A DNA stretch of 64,000 nucleotides from Effrenium voratum (taxonomy: Eukaryota > Sar > Dinophyceae > Suessiales > Symbiodiniaceae), in NCBI GenBank assembly GCA_963377175.1, contig CAUJNA010003322.1:227928-291927 (forward strand), read 5' to 3'. Each line of letters opens with the position of its first letter. Position 1 is the stretch's first letter. Shown here one piece after another: positions 32,902 through 43,428 of this stretch. Under the pieces are notes generated by a model. It was not told the origin of the DNA. It did not search any database and was given only the letters and a program-made list of their open reading frames with translations. A program made the position numbers and the translations under genes.

Positions 32902-33765
32902 GAGTCCTTCTTTGACCTTGTGCTGCTGGCTTGCATGTTGTGTTTCCAGGCCATTGTTTGCGCTGACTGCGCAATCATCCCAGCAGCGCAACAAACTCTT
33001 GCAGGGCAGCTTTAGTAAGAATTTGTGAGCCAATTGCGAACCCAGTAGAACCCTCACTGGGCAGCCAGGCATTGCGCCGTTCGACTTGGCAGTGTATCTA
33101 AGACGATGAACCGTTCCTCACGACTCGGCTGCGTCAGCAGCCTCGAATGTCGAGCAGCACAGTTTCGCTTGGTTGCTTCCCAGCATTGTCTGCGAGCCTC
33201 CAGGAAAATTGCGTGGCGTCGGCGAGTCTTCCGCAACACCGCTCGTCTGTGAATTTTGCTCCTCAATGAAGGTATGACGTGATGCGCTGTGTGCGTACAT
33301 GTGGCCATGGTGAGATGTTCATGCTCATGTGCGCTGGCAAGCTCGGCCATACTCGGTTGGCAGTTTATCTATTGACAAGAATCAATGGCTGGGCCTTTGG
33401 ACAATTGGCATTGCTCAGATGCGTCGAATAGACATGCTGCTCAGAAGTGTCTCAGAAGTGTCGCTCAGCAGTGTCGTTCACAAGCGTGCCTCAAATGTGT
33501 TGGAAGAGTCTCTCAGAAGCGCTGCTCAGAAACGTGTCTTTCTTTAGAATTTTGGAACATTGCGTTGGCGCCATGGACATTGCCTTGGAGCGCCTGTGGA
33601 CAATTGGCGCCACCCCTTTTCTGGAATTCAGAAACATTGCGTTGGCGCCCTTTCTGGACCTTGTGCAGGCGCCCATGCCTTGCTGCGTTGCGTAAGCTGA
33701 GAAAAACCTTCTGACTTGAGACGCCGGCTTGGGCGCGCAAGCCGCGCAATAAGCATTGTGGCAAT
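32902..33765 (-). repeat. Inverted segment of copy II with an insertion
   Basis: Reverse complement of 28534-28921 split at 33098-33545. The inserted part contains TCAGAAGTGTCTCAGAAGTG repeats and, in the minus direction, LTMATCTHTAHHVIPS, which matches LTVATSMRAAHHVIPS in element 2 (about 47280-47350, minus). The insertion is therefore also family sequence, and copy I may have lost it. Confidence 0.7.
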
Positions 33766-34710
33766 TGCGCTCAAGCTACATTTGGTCGTCCACAACAAGC
33801 AAAGCTTCCTGGCAATGCGCTCCCCAGACTTGGAAAGTTTGCCATTGCCTCGGACATGGGCGTGGCTTGAAGTTCCCGACGGTTTACTTTGGGTGCAAAA
33901 GGCACAGCCTCCGTCCCAACCCAAAAAGGCACCTTGGCCAAGCTGTTCAGAGTGTGTGATGATGTGCTGGAAGAGTACCATGCATTCAAGGCGGCGCTGG
34001 GGGTTTTCATGAGAAGTGGCCATGGTGGGGAGGCAGGCGTGGCGCCAGCTTCGGGCGGTGAAACGGCTGCCCGCGAGGGGCAGAGCCGTAAGAGGAGCCA
34101 AAGGCAGAGCTTGCTGAATCAAATGACGGGCTTGTGTACGCATTCTATTGTTACTCAAGCCAAGTCAAAAATGTGAAGACTCCAGCTGATGGGGCATGGG
34201 CTTCCACGTTTGGAGGATGGCAAAGGGTGCTGCGTGCAGCAGGCTGCCAATGTGTGGACACTCTGCGGCCAATCATTCATGTGGGATTGGGATTTGGTTC
34301 CGCTGTAAGTCCTTGTAATTCTCAAAGATGCATGAATCAATGAAACAGGAAGAAATGTCAGCTTCATGCAATCGAGAGGTTAACTAACCAGCTGCTACAT
34401 GATGAGTGGGCGGCGTTGGTTGCAGAACGACAGTTTCACGCTGTGCTGCGTGACAGGAGGCACTTGTGCCAACAACCAAGGCTCAGGCCGCGAAGCCACA
34501 GCTAGAGGAAAGGCCAAAGCGTCAGAGAGGCAAAGCGTTGATGGGGCTCGAGGAGGCGAGCAGCTGTGGAGGAATTTTCCGAGGTTTATGTTTCATAGGT
34601 TTGGGCCTTGTTCTTCCGGCTTGCGTGTTGCATTGACAGGAGAGAGGGAGAGAGACAAAGAGAGAGACAGAGAGAGACAGAGACAGACAGAGAGAGAGAG
34701 CGAGAGTTTG

Positions 34711-35861
34711 CAGCTTTAAGAAGCATTTGCGAGTCAACGGCGAACGCAGCAGTTGCTGGCATCTGGGGGGCTGAAGGACGCGCGCAAGGTGTGCCAGCCG
34801 GGGTCGACGCGTCTGCCTGTGTTAGAATTGGCAGGCGTGGCGCCGGCGAGTCAGGCATGGCGCCGTCTGTGCATTGTGATCCTTTGAAGATATGATGTGA
34901 TTCTGCGCGCGCATGGATGTGGACATGATCTTCAGGCGCATGTTCATAAGTGCAACGCAAGTGTGTCGTTCAATGTGACAAGCTCGTTCACACAGCACGA
35001 TCTGTGGAGATCGAAACACAGCTGGGCCAGGCTGTAATTTAGAAACGTCCCACCAGGAGGTCCCCAGGCAAGAACACCTTCCATTTAGGCGCAGTGCGGG
35101 GAGGCCTTTGCGGCAGCAAGCCGCTGCCAGGTTGGTTGTCATGCTGTGCTGGTTTCCTCTCAATTAGAGCCCCGCCTGGAATGCCCGCTGGCGCTTCTCA
35201 TTGGTCGATCCGACGATTTGAAGACTACTCTCTCACGACTGATCGTCACCGAAGACTGGGCGATGTTCGTGCTGTCAAGCTCGTGCGGTGGCGATGGCTT
35301 GTTCGCCCAGAGTGAGATGGCCAGAGGTCTCGGACGGTCGACAGGCCTTTTTCTCAGCAGCACAGAAGAAAGGGCGCTAAGGCGCGATGAAGCATCCCCA
35401 CTAGCTTGCTGACGCAAAGGTAGTGATGTTTAGAGTGGCTTGGCGCCTTGACAAGCTTGAGCTATAGTAGAGTAAGATGATTTATTGGAAGACGAAAATT
35501 AATCCTTAACTGTTGCACGCATCATTTTATTAAGTTTGTGTGTCTGCGATAAATTGTGTCCGCGCGCACATGCTTCTGTAATTGTTTGCGAGCCATCTTG
35601 GTCGCGGCAACGCACAAGTCAATCCAAACATGCAGACAACATGTCTGTGATTCTTGCCACACACATGTTGCTTTGCAAGTGACTCTTCAACTTGACGCAT
35701 GACCCACGGCAAACCATGCATGTTGTTTCCATGTTGGTGGCAAACTTTGGCAAACGTTGGCAACATCTGGCAGATGGCAAATCCTGGGAACATCTTGTAA
35801 AGCTTGGCAAAAAAAGGCAAGTCTGTATTTGAGCATAGTACCCCTAATTGAAGAACCCCTG
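34711..35861. repeat. Element 1 right arm, shared with element 2
   Basis: Collinear with 48540-49646: CCAGCCGGGGTC (34797 and 48606), GTTTAGAGTGGCTTGGCGCC (35427 and 49200), GACATGTTGCTTTGCAAGTG-like sequence (35663 and 49459) and the final AACATCTGGCA and CCCCTAATT. Rich in TTGGCAAAC and TTGGCAACATC words at 35735-35800. No convincing frame. Confidence 0.75.
35835..35861 (-). repeat. Right terminal inverted repeat of element 1
   Basis: Read inward on the minus strand it begins CAGGGGTTCTTCAATTAGGG. A second partial copy of CTTCAATCAGGGGT overlaps the outer edge. Confidence 0.65.
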
Positions 35862-35884
35862 ATTGAAGAGCGGAAGTTTCTACA

Positions 35885-36030
35885 CGTGCGCTGAAAAATT
35901 GCGGTTTTCGAGTTGGAGCTGCTAAGATGTACTTTGCGTGCTACACGTGTACTGAAAGGTTGCAGCTTTCGAGCTGGAGCCGCCAAAATGCATGTTTTGC
36001 GTGCTGCGCGTCTAGTAAAGTTGCGGCTGA
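35885..36030 (+). repeat. Minisatellite units on the right flank of element 1
   Basis: Units of about 55-65 bases: AAAAATTGCGGTTTTCGAGT, then GGAGCTGCTAAGATGTAC, TTGCGTGCTACACGTGTACT and so on, with three partial repeats. The same family lies at 20250-20360 and 59915-60095. Confidence 0.7.
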
Positions 36031-36324
36031 GGTTAAAGATACCATTGCCCGCGATGCTGTGGGTCAATACAGAAGTAAACAACAGCTAGCCCAAAAGTTG
36101 TTAATCAAGAAGAGTAAGAGGTTTTCCTGCAACCGGTTGTATGCTGGCGTGCTATTGTTGAGGGAGTGTTGCTAGTATTTGCGCGTAAACTGGGGCTTTC
36201 TGCCGTTAGATGCTTCGCAACAACAAGCGTGTTGACTGATCAACCTGCTTGAAAGCGGGTTCAGTTCTTGCACTACAGGCCAGCAGCATGCGACTGCCCA
36301 TTTGTCTGAGGTGAGGTCGAAAGC

Positions 36325-37223
36325 GTGGCGAGCGCTGCAGCTGCAGCAGCTGCCGCAAAAGCAATTGCCGCCCTGCAGAGGGATCGGAAACCTCGCAGTA
36401 GCGCGCGGCCGAGCTCATCATGGGCCCCAGCACTGATGGCGTTGCCAGCGCAGCCACAGCCGGCGCAGCCAGCGCAAGGGGAGCCGTCGCAGGCGACGGA
36501 GTTGCCAGGCAGAAGCTCCGAAGTCTCGCAGGCAGGGTCGTAGGGGCGTCGCGTTCCATCGCATGGCTGGTTTATGGTTTCAACAGGCTTTTACCCGCTC
36601 GTCCCCTAGCCTACTGGGGTATGCTGCACTCCGGCCCAACTGGTCAACGCGGCCTTCCCAACCTGCATCATGGAAAACATATCGAAAATTTTGTGGCGGG
36701 CGGTCAAAACTGTCCCTGCCAACCATTTGTTAAGCTTCTTGCTAGGTCTTCCCCGTTCTCATTCACTTTGCTGAAGTCATGGCCCTTTAACCATGTTGGT
36801 TCCAGAACGCAGCCTGCAACATCTGGGACGTTAGAGGGGTGTGGCTGGGCACGTGCCATCAGGCGTCCCACCTTTTATTTGCTGTCTGACGCAAGACGCA
36901 TGTGCGGCCTCAGCTGTAGCTGGTCACCTGGGTATGAATTGAGGAATGTAACAGCTAAAGCGTCACAACTAAAGAGGAGCGCAGAAGAGTTCTTGCGGCT
37001 TCTTCCTGCTACCTCCGCCGAGAAGTTCTCTGCTCAAGGGCAAGCTCTCTGCTGCAAACCCTGCTTTGAGCATCTGTGCTGCATTTCAGCGCGCCCTGTG
37101 CCTGCGCGGGCGCTCCCGGCAAAATCATGTTTGGTGTGCGACAAGCCGGGCGGCTGCGCAGGCTCTAGTGCGCGAGGAATGTTTCCCGTGGCTGCTGCCA
37201 AAGTGCCAAACGAGCAGCTTTAA
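36325..37223 (+). CDS. Unrecognised open frames, Ala/Pro-rich then Cys-containing
   Basis: Two overlapping plus frames. 36325-36543 encodes an Ala-rich start followed by LMALPAQPQPAQPAQGEPSQ; 36420-37223 is open for 267 codons with no simple repeats and ends with a part containing CCKPCFEHLCC and CLVCDKPGGC. A non-repetitive frame of this length is unusual here, so one or both may include real exons. No ATG with clear context, no domain, and no copy elsewhere in the window. Alternative: chance openness in a GC-rich stretch. Confidence 0.3.
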
Positions 37224-37376
37224 CGACCCCTTGACACGCCAGCGCGGCGTAAGGGCTTTCGGGAAACACGCGGGGCTAACGCTGTTGAAGAACGATATGT
37301 GGCTATTCCTTTTGCATATTCAGTCGTGTAGGTTGGCGTAAGCTCGCTCGATGCACGGCTTCCTGCAGCGCGCACC

Positions 37377-37877
37377 ATGGTGCCGCAAAGAAGCCGTTCG
37401 CTTTTCTGCGCTGGAGGCCGCACGGACAAATCCAAAGCGCTGGTTACAAAGCCAATACCCCGAAAAGGGCAACAGCGCCGAGTTGATTTGCTGGAGAACA
37501 ACTCTTTACCTACTTCCTCCTCAGAGTCATCCACGTGTTCTCTTGAACGGTGGTGTGGTGGCCGCGTAAAAACACGGGCCCGCGTAAGCAAATCCAGAGC
37601 GGACACGCTCAAAGCGCAGATGTGCACGCAACGAGCAAGCTTGACGTGCTCACGAGCGACTGCTTATGTTGAAACGTGGGAAGCGCAAGCAACGCGCGCA
37701 AGCGGCGCAGGGATTCACGGAGCATGTCTAAAGTTGCTCAAATGCGCGTTGAGCTCAACCAACTTAGATGATCCGATTTATCACTTCGGCCTGCGTGAAC
37801 CAAGAACCACGCAATGGAGATACCGCAGCGCCCCAACATATCTTCTTGATCCCTGGCATGTCCAGCGCGTGACATAG
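37377..37877 (+). CDS. Unrecognised 166-codon open frame
   Basis: Plus frame beginning MVPQRSRSLFCAGGRTDKSK, with a Ser-rich middle (NNSLPTSSSESSTCSLER) and an end containing DDPIYHFGLREPRTTQWRY. An antisense frame (37220-37627) overlaps half of it. Composition is protein-like but no family is recognised. 37880-38820 downstream shows nothing supportable. Confidence 0.25.
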   Translation: MVPQRSRSLFCAGGRTDKSKALVTKPIPRKGQQRRVDLLENNSLPTSSSESSTCSLERWCGGRVKTRARVSKSRADTLKAQMCTQRASLTCSRATAYVETWEAQATRASGAGIHGACLKLLKCALSSTNLDDPIYHFGLREPRTTQWRYRSAPTYLLDPWHVQRVT

Positions 37878-38823
37878 CCATTGCCCACCGCCTCCGGCAC
37901 ACAGGACGAAGCGAGAAACTCTGCTTGCGACGACTAAACGCGCAGTTTTCGATCCGCCCGCAAGAACACTACGCGCAAAGGTGTTCATTAGTATCAACAC
38001 CATGGTAGAAAGGCATAAAAGGTCCTAATTTGAGCCTCGTTTGGGTTAGGGAAGTTGAAGAGAGGGAGTTGAAGATCTAGGTTCATTGCGCACACTGCGC
38101 AAGGGTTGCTTTCGATGAACGCAGCTCCGTTCGAGAGCTTCCGGCGCTCCAACACCAAGCATTCTTAGATAATGATAAGAATGGGTAACATCCGAGCAGG
38201 GGCTTGATTGTGGCAATGTGCCCCAGACAAGACGTTTTCAAGTTTGAGCCTGAAACACAGAAAGCGGCCGCGTAGCGACGCAGGCAAGCTCCCCAGCGCC
38301 GGCGCGCATTGTCTCGCGGGTCACAACGCCGCTACGTGCTGCTGGGGCGCAACGGTCCTGAGTATGTTTCACAAAGATTGGTCAGAACCCTCTGAGAACA
38401 GAGCTAAAGTTCTGCGGATGAGGTTTTTTTCCTATTCGCCCTGTTTTGATCCGGCGCCTCCAAACGCATAAGCCACCCTCAAACTGAGCTCCCGGGTTCT
38501 GGGCGCCGCCTTTGGCCATAGCAACCCGAAGTTAAAGGTTTCAGGCGACTTTAGCGTTTTGGCGCTGGGCTTTGCATGTTGGCTTTGAGTGGCTGCCGCT
38601 TGTCTAGCTGTGGGCCTACACTTTTGGTGTTCTGAACGGACGAGTCGGACACGGATCACGGATTGATTGGAGCAAGGTTCGTTTTTGACTTTCACCTTTG
38701 AGAAGAGTTTTTCAGCCGTCTTGTTGGGCCCAACACTGCGACGAATTGCAAACATTTTTGTCCAGAAGGCCACAAGTCAGCCAGACTGGCGTTCTGACCC
38801 CATTCAGCAACAGATGACGCAAA

Positions 38824-39000
38824 GATGGATGGATGGGTAGACGCGTAACATCGTGGTGGATGGATGGATGGATGGATGGATGGATGGATGGATGGATGGA
38901 TGGATGGATGGATGATGGGGCGGAGGGAAGGATGGTGTGGATGGACGGACGGCTGGCTGGGCTGCGGGTGGATGGATGTGGATGGATGGATGTATAGGAT
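38824..39000. repeat. (GGAT)n microsatellite
   Basis: Almost pure GGAT units at 38855-38915, then GGATGGACGGACGG variants. It directly precedes a copy of the multi-hairpin repeat module, as the 2701-3410 tract does. Confidence 0.9.
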
Positions 39001-40400
39001 GGGAGTGCGAAGGCCCGAAACGTGGGCGACGCAGGGGACGCAGGCGATGCGCAAAACACCAAACCTTCCGAGAACATCGGTGGCGACTCAACCGGGTTTC
39101 AATGTTTCGGGCCTTCCCCCAACTGGAGTTGGAAAGCGATCGTCAGTCGGAAGGCCGAGAGCCCGGATTTACATGGCGGCCGCCGGGCCTGTCCCACTCC
39201 ATCCATGTTCCATCATGTTCCCATCAATTTTGCATTGCGGGTGCGCCTTTTTACAGGAATCTGCAATCCATTTTTCATTGCCTGGCCCTATTTTCTATCC
39301 ATTTTCAACCAGTTGAAAAGCTGTCCACTATGCGCACCCCCCCGAGAACAACAGCAACACACAAAGTGCTCATTTCTTGCCGCCGTGGGGAGATGCTACA
39401 AACACCGTCAAAAATCGCTCAAACAAATCCCCATATTATGGCGGGCGCAGCGCCAATAGGTTAGGTTCTCGGTAAGTCAGCAGGGTGGCGCAGATAGCCT
39501 GAAGGTATCCGAGCTAGGCCTTCACGTCCGGTGTCCGGGTAATGTGTCCTTACCCCTTCATGTGCAGTCCTGCCCCTGAGTTTCCTTGCGTGTGCACGCC
39601 TTAATTCCCAGCATTTTGTTTTACTTTACGTGGTTTCTCCTCACCTCCCTTCATTTCCTTTCATTTCCATTCGTTCCATGAATTCACACCCAAGCTCCAT
39701 GCCTTTTCCATGAAGCTTCCATCCATTTTCCAGACATGTTCCGCCCCATTCTGCATGAATTTGCAGTGTATCAAACCCATCAACTTTCCATCCATGTTGC
39801 ACACATATTCCACACACACTCCATCTATGTGCAACCCAATGTGGACAACATCCGTGCGGGGAGATGCTCGAAAAGCCACCTGAACAAACCCACAAATCCT
39901 TCGCCTTGTAGCAGGGGTGGCGCAGCGCAAAACGTACGGGCCCGGTGGCCATGCCCCACCCATTTTCCTTTTATTTCCAAATCCATGCTGCGCCCGTTTT
40001 CGCTCCATGTTTCGTATTTTCCATTTTCTACCATTCCGTGCCTTCTCCAGTTTCCATCAATTTTCCACAAATGTCCTTCAATTGCCCATGAGATTGCAGT
40101 TTTCCGTGAGCGTGCCTTGCATCAGCTGTCCAGCTGTTCACTTTGAGCACCCCCCCATTTGTTTTTTGACCCCGCAAAAAGATGCTACACAAATCGATCC
40201 AAATCCGCGAACCCTTCGCCCTACATTCTGGCAGGCATCCTGCTCATGGTCGGAGGCATGGCGTTCGGCTCTTTCAGTTTTCCATTTCGGAAGCTTTCTC
40301 TTGATTTCTTGTCGTCGCTTCTGTGAAGTCCGCCATTTTGTTTCCATTCCCTTCAGTGCCTGTCATCTGCTCAAAGCTTCCTGCGGGGTGCGTCTAAGTC
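39001..40400 (+). repeat. Three divergent copies of the multi-hairpin repeat
   Basis: GCGACGCAGGGGACGCAGGC at 39027 matches 3448. Divergent modules follow at 39325-39545, 39838-39955 and 40130-40265, recognised by GGGGAGATGCTACAAA or GGGGAGATGCTCGAAA, AAATCCTTCGCC, and CACCCCCC before GTTTTTTGACCCCGC. Pyrimidine-rich TTTCCATTCC DNA lies between. These copies are older and more mutated than those at 4.8-11 kb. Confidence 0.7.
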
Positions 40401-41050
40401 ATTTGCTTTTCCGGCCATGAAGAAGAAGCTGCAGGGCGGGGCGCTGCTAAGTTTTTCAATTCTCGGGCGTGGAACCGCGTATCCAACGCAGAGTCGGATT
40501 GCGCGTGAAGCTGACAGAAGCCGAGCGAAGCCAAGGACCAAAGAGCAGATGGAACGACCCACAGGCGTTGACCTCACGCTGCAGAGCGTAGTGCTCCGGC
40601 AGCGCCTTTCTTTCCAACGCCGCGTCGGCTTTCCGCAAGCGTTACTGCAGGAGGGCGCAGAGCGCAGCTCAGGCGGAAGGCATGTGTAATCTGCTTGAGA
40701 CAAGACCGCTTTTGCCAAAAGAAGCCAAGTGAAGCCAGTGGAAGAGCCGAGAGAGGCAGACAAAAGCAACCAGGTTGAGCAGCCCACGCCTGTTGCACCG
40801 CGTTGCCGTGCCAAGCGCAGGCAGTGTTTTACCATCCGACGCAGAGCGCGTGTGACCGCAGAGCATAGCTCAGTGCGAAGTGCCAAGTCAAGCCACTGGG
40901 TAGCTCCGCGCGTGAGACCGCATAGGCGGCTCCAGGTGTCAGGCAGCACGAGCGCACACCCCGCGCGTCGACATTGCGCTGCGTGCTGCTCCTAGCCAAG
41001 GCAGTGTTTGCCGATCCGACGCCGAATCGGATTGCCGCGCAGGGCGTAGC
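40401..41050. other. GAAGCC-rich stretch without a confident gene
   Basis: AAGCCAAGTGAAGCCAGTGG, AGCCGAGCGAAGCCAAGG and similar words recur here and at 41330-41390 and 41905-42020. CCAACGCAGAGTCGGATTGC and CCGACGCCGAATCGGATTGC (40476 and 41017) are imperfect foldbacks. Long frames exist on both strands but track the repeats. Confidence 0.4.
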
Positions 41051-41053
41051 TCA

Positions 41054-41277
41054 CTTGGATGGGCGGCCTACTTGCTAGGTAGTTGGCGAACGTAAGCGAC
41101 TTGCCAAGCCACTTGCAAGTCGCCTAACTTGACTTAGTAAGTCCGCTAAGTCTGACTTAGCGGACTGACAACTTGGCTAAGTCCACTTGGCGAGTTAGAG
41201 GACTTGGCTAACTGGATAGAACTGCTCAGCATTGGCTAAGTTCGCCAATTACATAGCAAGTAGGCCGCCCATCCAAG
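41054..41277. mobile_element. 224-bp MITE with 42-43-bp terminal inverted repeats
   Basis: The left end CTTGGATGGGCGGCCTACTT (41054-41073) continues inverted-complementary to the right end for about 42 bases with four differences. The centre is a perfect hairpin: AGTCCGCTAAGTC (41140-41152) and GACTTAGCGGACT (41154-41166) around one T. Repeated CTAAGT/ACTTAG words fill the rest, so the whole element can fold back. The flanking dinucleotide CA on both sides is the only possible target duplication, and it is weak. No coding capacity, as expected for a MITE. Confidence 0.8.
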
Positions 41278-41411
41278 CAGCGTGAAAGATATGTGTAGTC
41301 GGCAACGGAATTTGACGAGCACGCTTGTGCCAGATCGAGCCGAGGGAAGCTGAGTGAAGCGAAGGGAAGCCAGACGAGCAGATTGAGCAACCGGCGCCTG
41401 TTGACCGCACA

Positions 41412-42600
41412 GTGTTGCCACGCATCTCGTTGTTTAGGGTTGGGCGTAACGCTGTTGCGCGTCTGAACTACGCAGCAAGTTTGTGTTTGCTAGCAACATG
41501 TGGTCAGTTCCTGGAGACGATTGGTGCCTCTTCCGCGCCGTGGCAAAGGGCTGGGTCTAGGCCGCGCTGGTCCTGGACCTGGTGCCGCAGCAATTGCGCC
41601 TGTGTGCCGGAAAAGAAGGCGGAGCGACGCCGCGACCTCGTCCAGCGGCGTGGTGGCGTCGTGGAAGCAGACATTCCACGCGGCAAGCTCGACTCCTTCC
41701 AGCTTGGGACTGGCGCGGGAGTGGCTCAGCTCCCGGCCGTGATGCAGCTGCTGCAGCGAGAGATCGGCAACGCGGGGTGCCATCATTTGCTGTGGACTGA
41801 CACCGTGTCCCCGCAACCGTTTGCGCGGACGCCTTGGGTGAGGCGCCTTCCCTTCTGCAGTGAGGGCGTGCGGGGTGTTAGTGCCAAGCCAGGTGCGTAA
41901 AAGCGCACGCAAGTGAAGCCAAGGGAGGGTACGTGAAGCCAACTGCTTGCATCATTGTGCGGCCATCTGTGCTGCGGACAAGGGAAGCCGAGCGAAGCCA
42001 ACAGAAGCCGAGCGGGGCCGAGTTTGTTGCAGGTTCCCGCGCGCGGTGCGTCCAGCAAAGCATGTGCTTGACATGAGACGCACAGTTTGCAAGCTCGCAG
42101 TCGCCAGCGTGTACTCGCGCAAGAAACGCGGCAGATTTGGCGCGGACAAAGGCCATGGTCGTGCCATGGCCTCCCAGTTGCTTCTGGCAAAGTCGCCGCA
42201 GGTCTGTGCGTCTTGAGTAGCGCGCAGCGGTTTATTGCAGAGGACAGCGCCGAAGAGGTATTGGCCGGATCTGGATCGGGGGCGGCTGCGTTGGAAGGTT
42301 CGGGAGGCTGGCACGAGATGGTTTTGCAGCTTGCGTTCGAGGCAGGCCACAAAGGCTTGGCCATTGCCGCGCAGCTGATCGGTGCCGCGAGCGCACAGCT
42401 CAGCCTCGCGCGGCTATGGCCAGAGTCAACTGCCCGGACTTGCCCACGCGCGCGGCAGCAGCCATGGCGGACAAGCCCTCGAGAAAAGGGACGGAGGAGA
42501 CAGTAAATGCGACGCGGGGAAAACGCAGGGAACGGCAGTCCTGCGGTATAAGGTAGGAGCGCTAGTAAGTGAAACAGAAAGTCCACGGCACGGATAGCTG
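41412..42600 (+). CDS. GC-rich region with conflicting coding-like frames
   Basis: Plus frames 41947-42216 (contains RRTVCKLAVASVYSRKKRGR and GHGRAMASQLLLAKSPQV) and 42087-42506 (contains FIAEDSAEEVLAGSGSGAAA and GWHEMVLQLAFEAGHKGLAI) look like consecutive pieces of one protein in shifted frames, joined around 42200. That implies an intron or a frameshift. A minus frame at 41490-41942 (contains SPKLEGVELAAWNVCFHDAT) has high third-position GC and is also plausible. A 267-codon minus frame at 41783-42586 overlaps all of these and is probably a shadow. No domain is recognised. Confidence 0.3.
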
Positions 42601-42734
42601 AGCGCTGAGTAACTTATGGCACTCGTGTTCGGGAGTGATTTTTTTTTGCGGGAGCGGGACGGTTCATCAGCATCACGTCCTTATCTTTTGACACGTTTTT
42701 CAAATGCCCGTTAGACCTGGCTTGAGACGCATGG

Positions 42735-42905
42735 CTGTCATCTTCAGCGCGATGCATCCCCAGTGTCACCAGCAGTCATGATGACACTGCCCCAGCATCA
42801 CCAGCCCCCAGTTGGTATCAAACGACGAGAGGAGCTTCTGGCAGGACCAACCTAGTTTGATGATCACCATGATGATGATCGCGAGGATGTAGTGCTCCTC
42901 TTTGG
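42735..42905. repeat. Foldback family 1 copy
   Basis: GCATCCCCAGTGTCACCAGC and AGTCATGATGACACTG at 42754-42788 are the family 1 core and right arm. TTCTGGCAGGACCAACC at 42837 matches CGCTGGCAGGACCAACC at 13093, and CAAGGGGTCGGCGGC ends the segment, as it ends the (GAT)n tracts at 15.9 and 16.7 kb. Confidence 0.7.
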
Positions 42906-43163
42906 CAAGGGGTCGGCGGCTCCAACATGCTGTAGCGCTGTGGCCTGTGCAGTTTCTGGCTCCGCCGCGGGTAAGACAATCCCGCTTCCTACTCCACCCA
43001 ATAAAGTGGCCGGAGCCGCACCTTGTTCGTCACGGACTGCTTCTTCGCAGCCTTTGATTCCGTGAGCTGAGGTGTACACCCGGAAGTCTAGACACAGCCA
43101 CGGCAGCAAATCGTCTGACAGGCGGGAGTTGTTCCTGGCGCCCGCAAGTTTTGAGTTGCACAT
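42864..43163 (-). CDS. Unrecognised 99-codon minus frame
   Basis: Reads MCNSKLAGARNNSRLSDDLL then PWLCLDFRVYTSAHGIKGCE and EQGAAPATLLGGVGSGIVLP. Balanced composition and little repeat content in the first 80 codons make it one of the better short frames; the last residues run into the repeat end word. Family unknown. Confidence 0.3.
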   Translation of the reverse strand: MCNSKLAGARNNSRLSDDLLPWLCLDFRVYTSAHGIKGCEEAVRDEQGAAPATLLGGVGSGIVLPAAEPETAQATALQHVGAADPLPKRSTTSSRSSSW

Positions 43164-43401
43164 GGCTTGCCCTTGATCGTGCTGATTCCGAAGAAGCTAG
43201 CAACATTTAAGCCTGTGCCCTGGACCTAAGATTTGACGTGGGAAAGGCGCGTGCCGGCTCGATATAGGCAACCTTTTAAACGGTACATTTGCTTGAGCCA
43301 CAGCCATACGGGTATTTGTCAAAAGGGCGCCTCCAAAATAAAATGGTATTAGATTCCCGCTAAGGCACACCCATAGCTGCGCTTCATTTCCCTTGCTCGA
43401 A

Positions 43402-43428
43402 CAGGGGGTCTAGAATGAGGGGTGCTAG
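43402..43428 (+). repeat. Left terminal inverted repeat of element 2
   Basis: CAGGGGGTCTAGAATGAGGG followed by GTGCTAG. Differs from the inward-read right end at three positions. Confidence 0.75.

Larger units (their letters stand above)
30358..34710. repeat. Internal tandem duplication of element 1, copy II
   Basis: Matches copy I from its first module through GACATGTCACAGATGTCCAT at 32142 and the duplicated CAAGTCAGTGATTTGTGGAG (28466 and 32833) to an (AG)n tract at 34640-34700. Unlike copy I it carries a long (CT)n (30530-30620), a pyrimidine-rich tract (30640-31075) and lacks the (ATTC)n after the final (AG)n. Confidence 0.7.
20368..35861. mobile_element. Large TIR element 1, about 15.5 kb
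   Basis: Bounded by a 27-bp inverted repeat: left 20368-20394 begins CACGGGGTCTTCAATTCGGG; right 35835-35861, read inward on the minus strand, begins CAGGGGTTCTTCAATTAGGG (20 of 27 bases match, no gaps). The same ends bound element 2. A CA(G/C)GGG start recalls hAT transposons, but no 8-bp target duplication is seen; TTTCTA occurs just outside both ends (20355-20360 and 35877-35882) as a weak candidate. Internal modules are shared in order with element 2. The extra length comes from microsatellites (23.3-25.1 kb) and an internal tandem duplication (26.1-34.7 kb). No intact transposase is recognised, so it looks dead or non-autonomous. Confidence 0.6.

Noticed and set aside
36325..36400. Poly-Ala start as a transit or signal peptide
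   Set aside because: No ATG in frame and no hydrophobic core; Ala run reflects GCTGCAGCTGCAGCAG sequence.
41783..42586. 267-codon minus frame
   Set aside because: Overlaps more protein-like plus frames, is Ala/Pro/Arg/Cys-rich without pattern, and looks like an antisense shadow.
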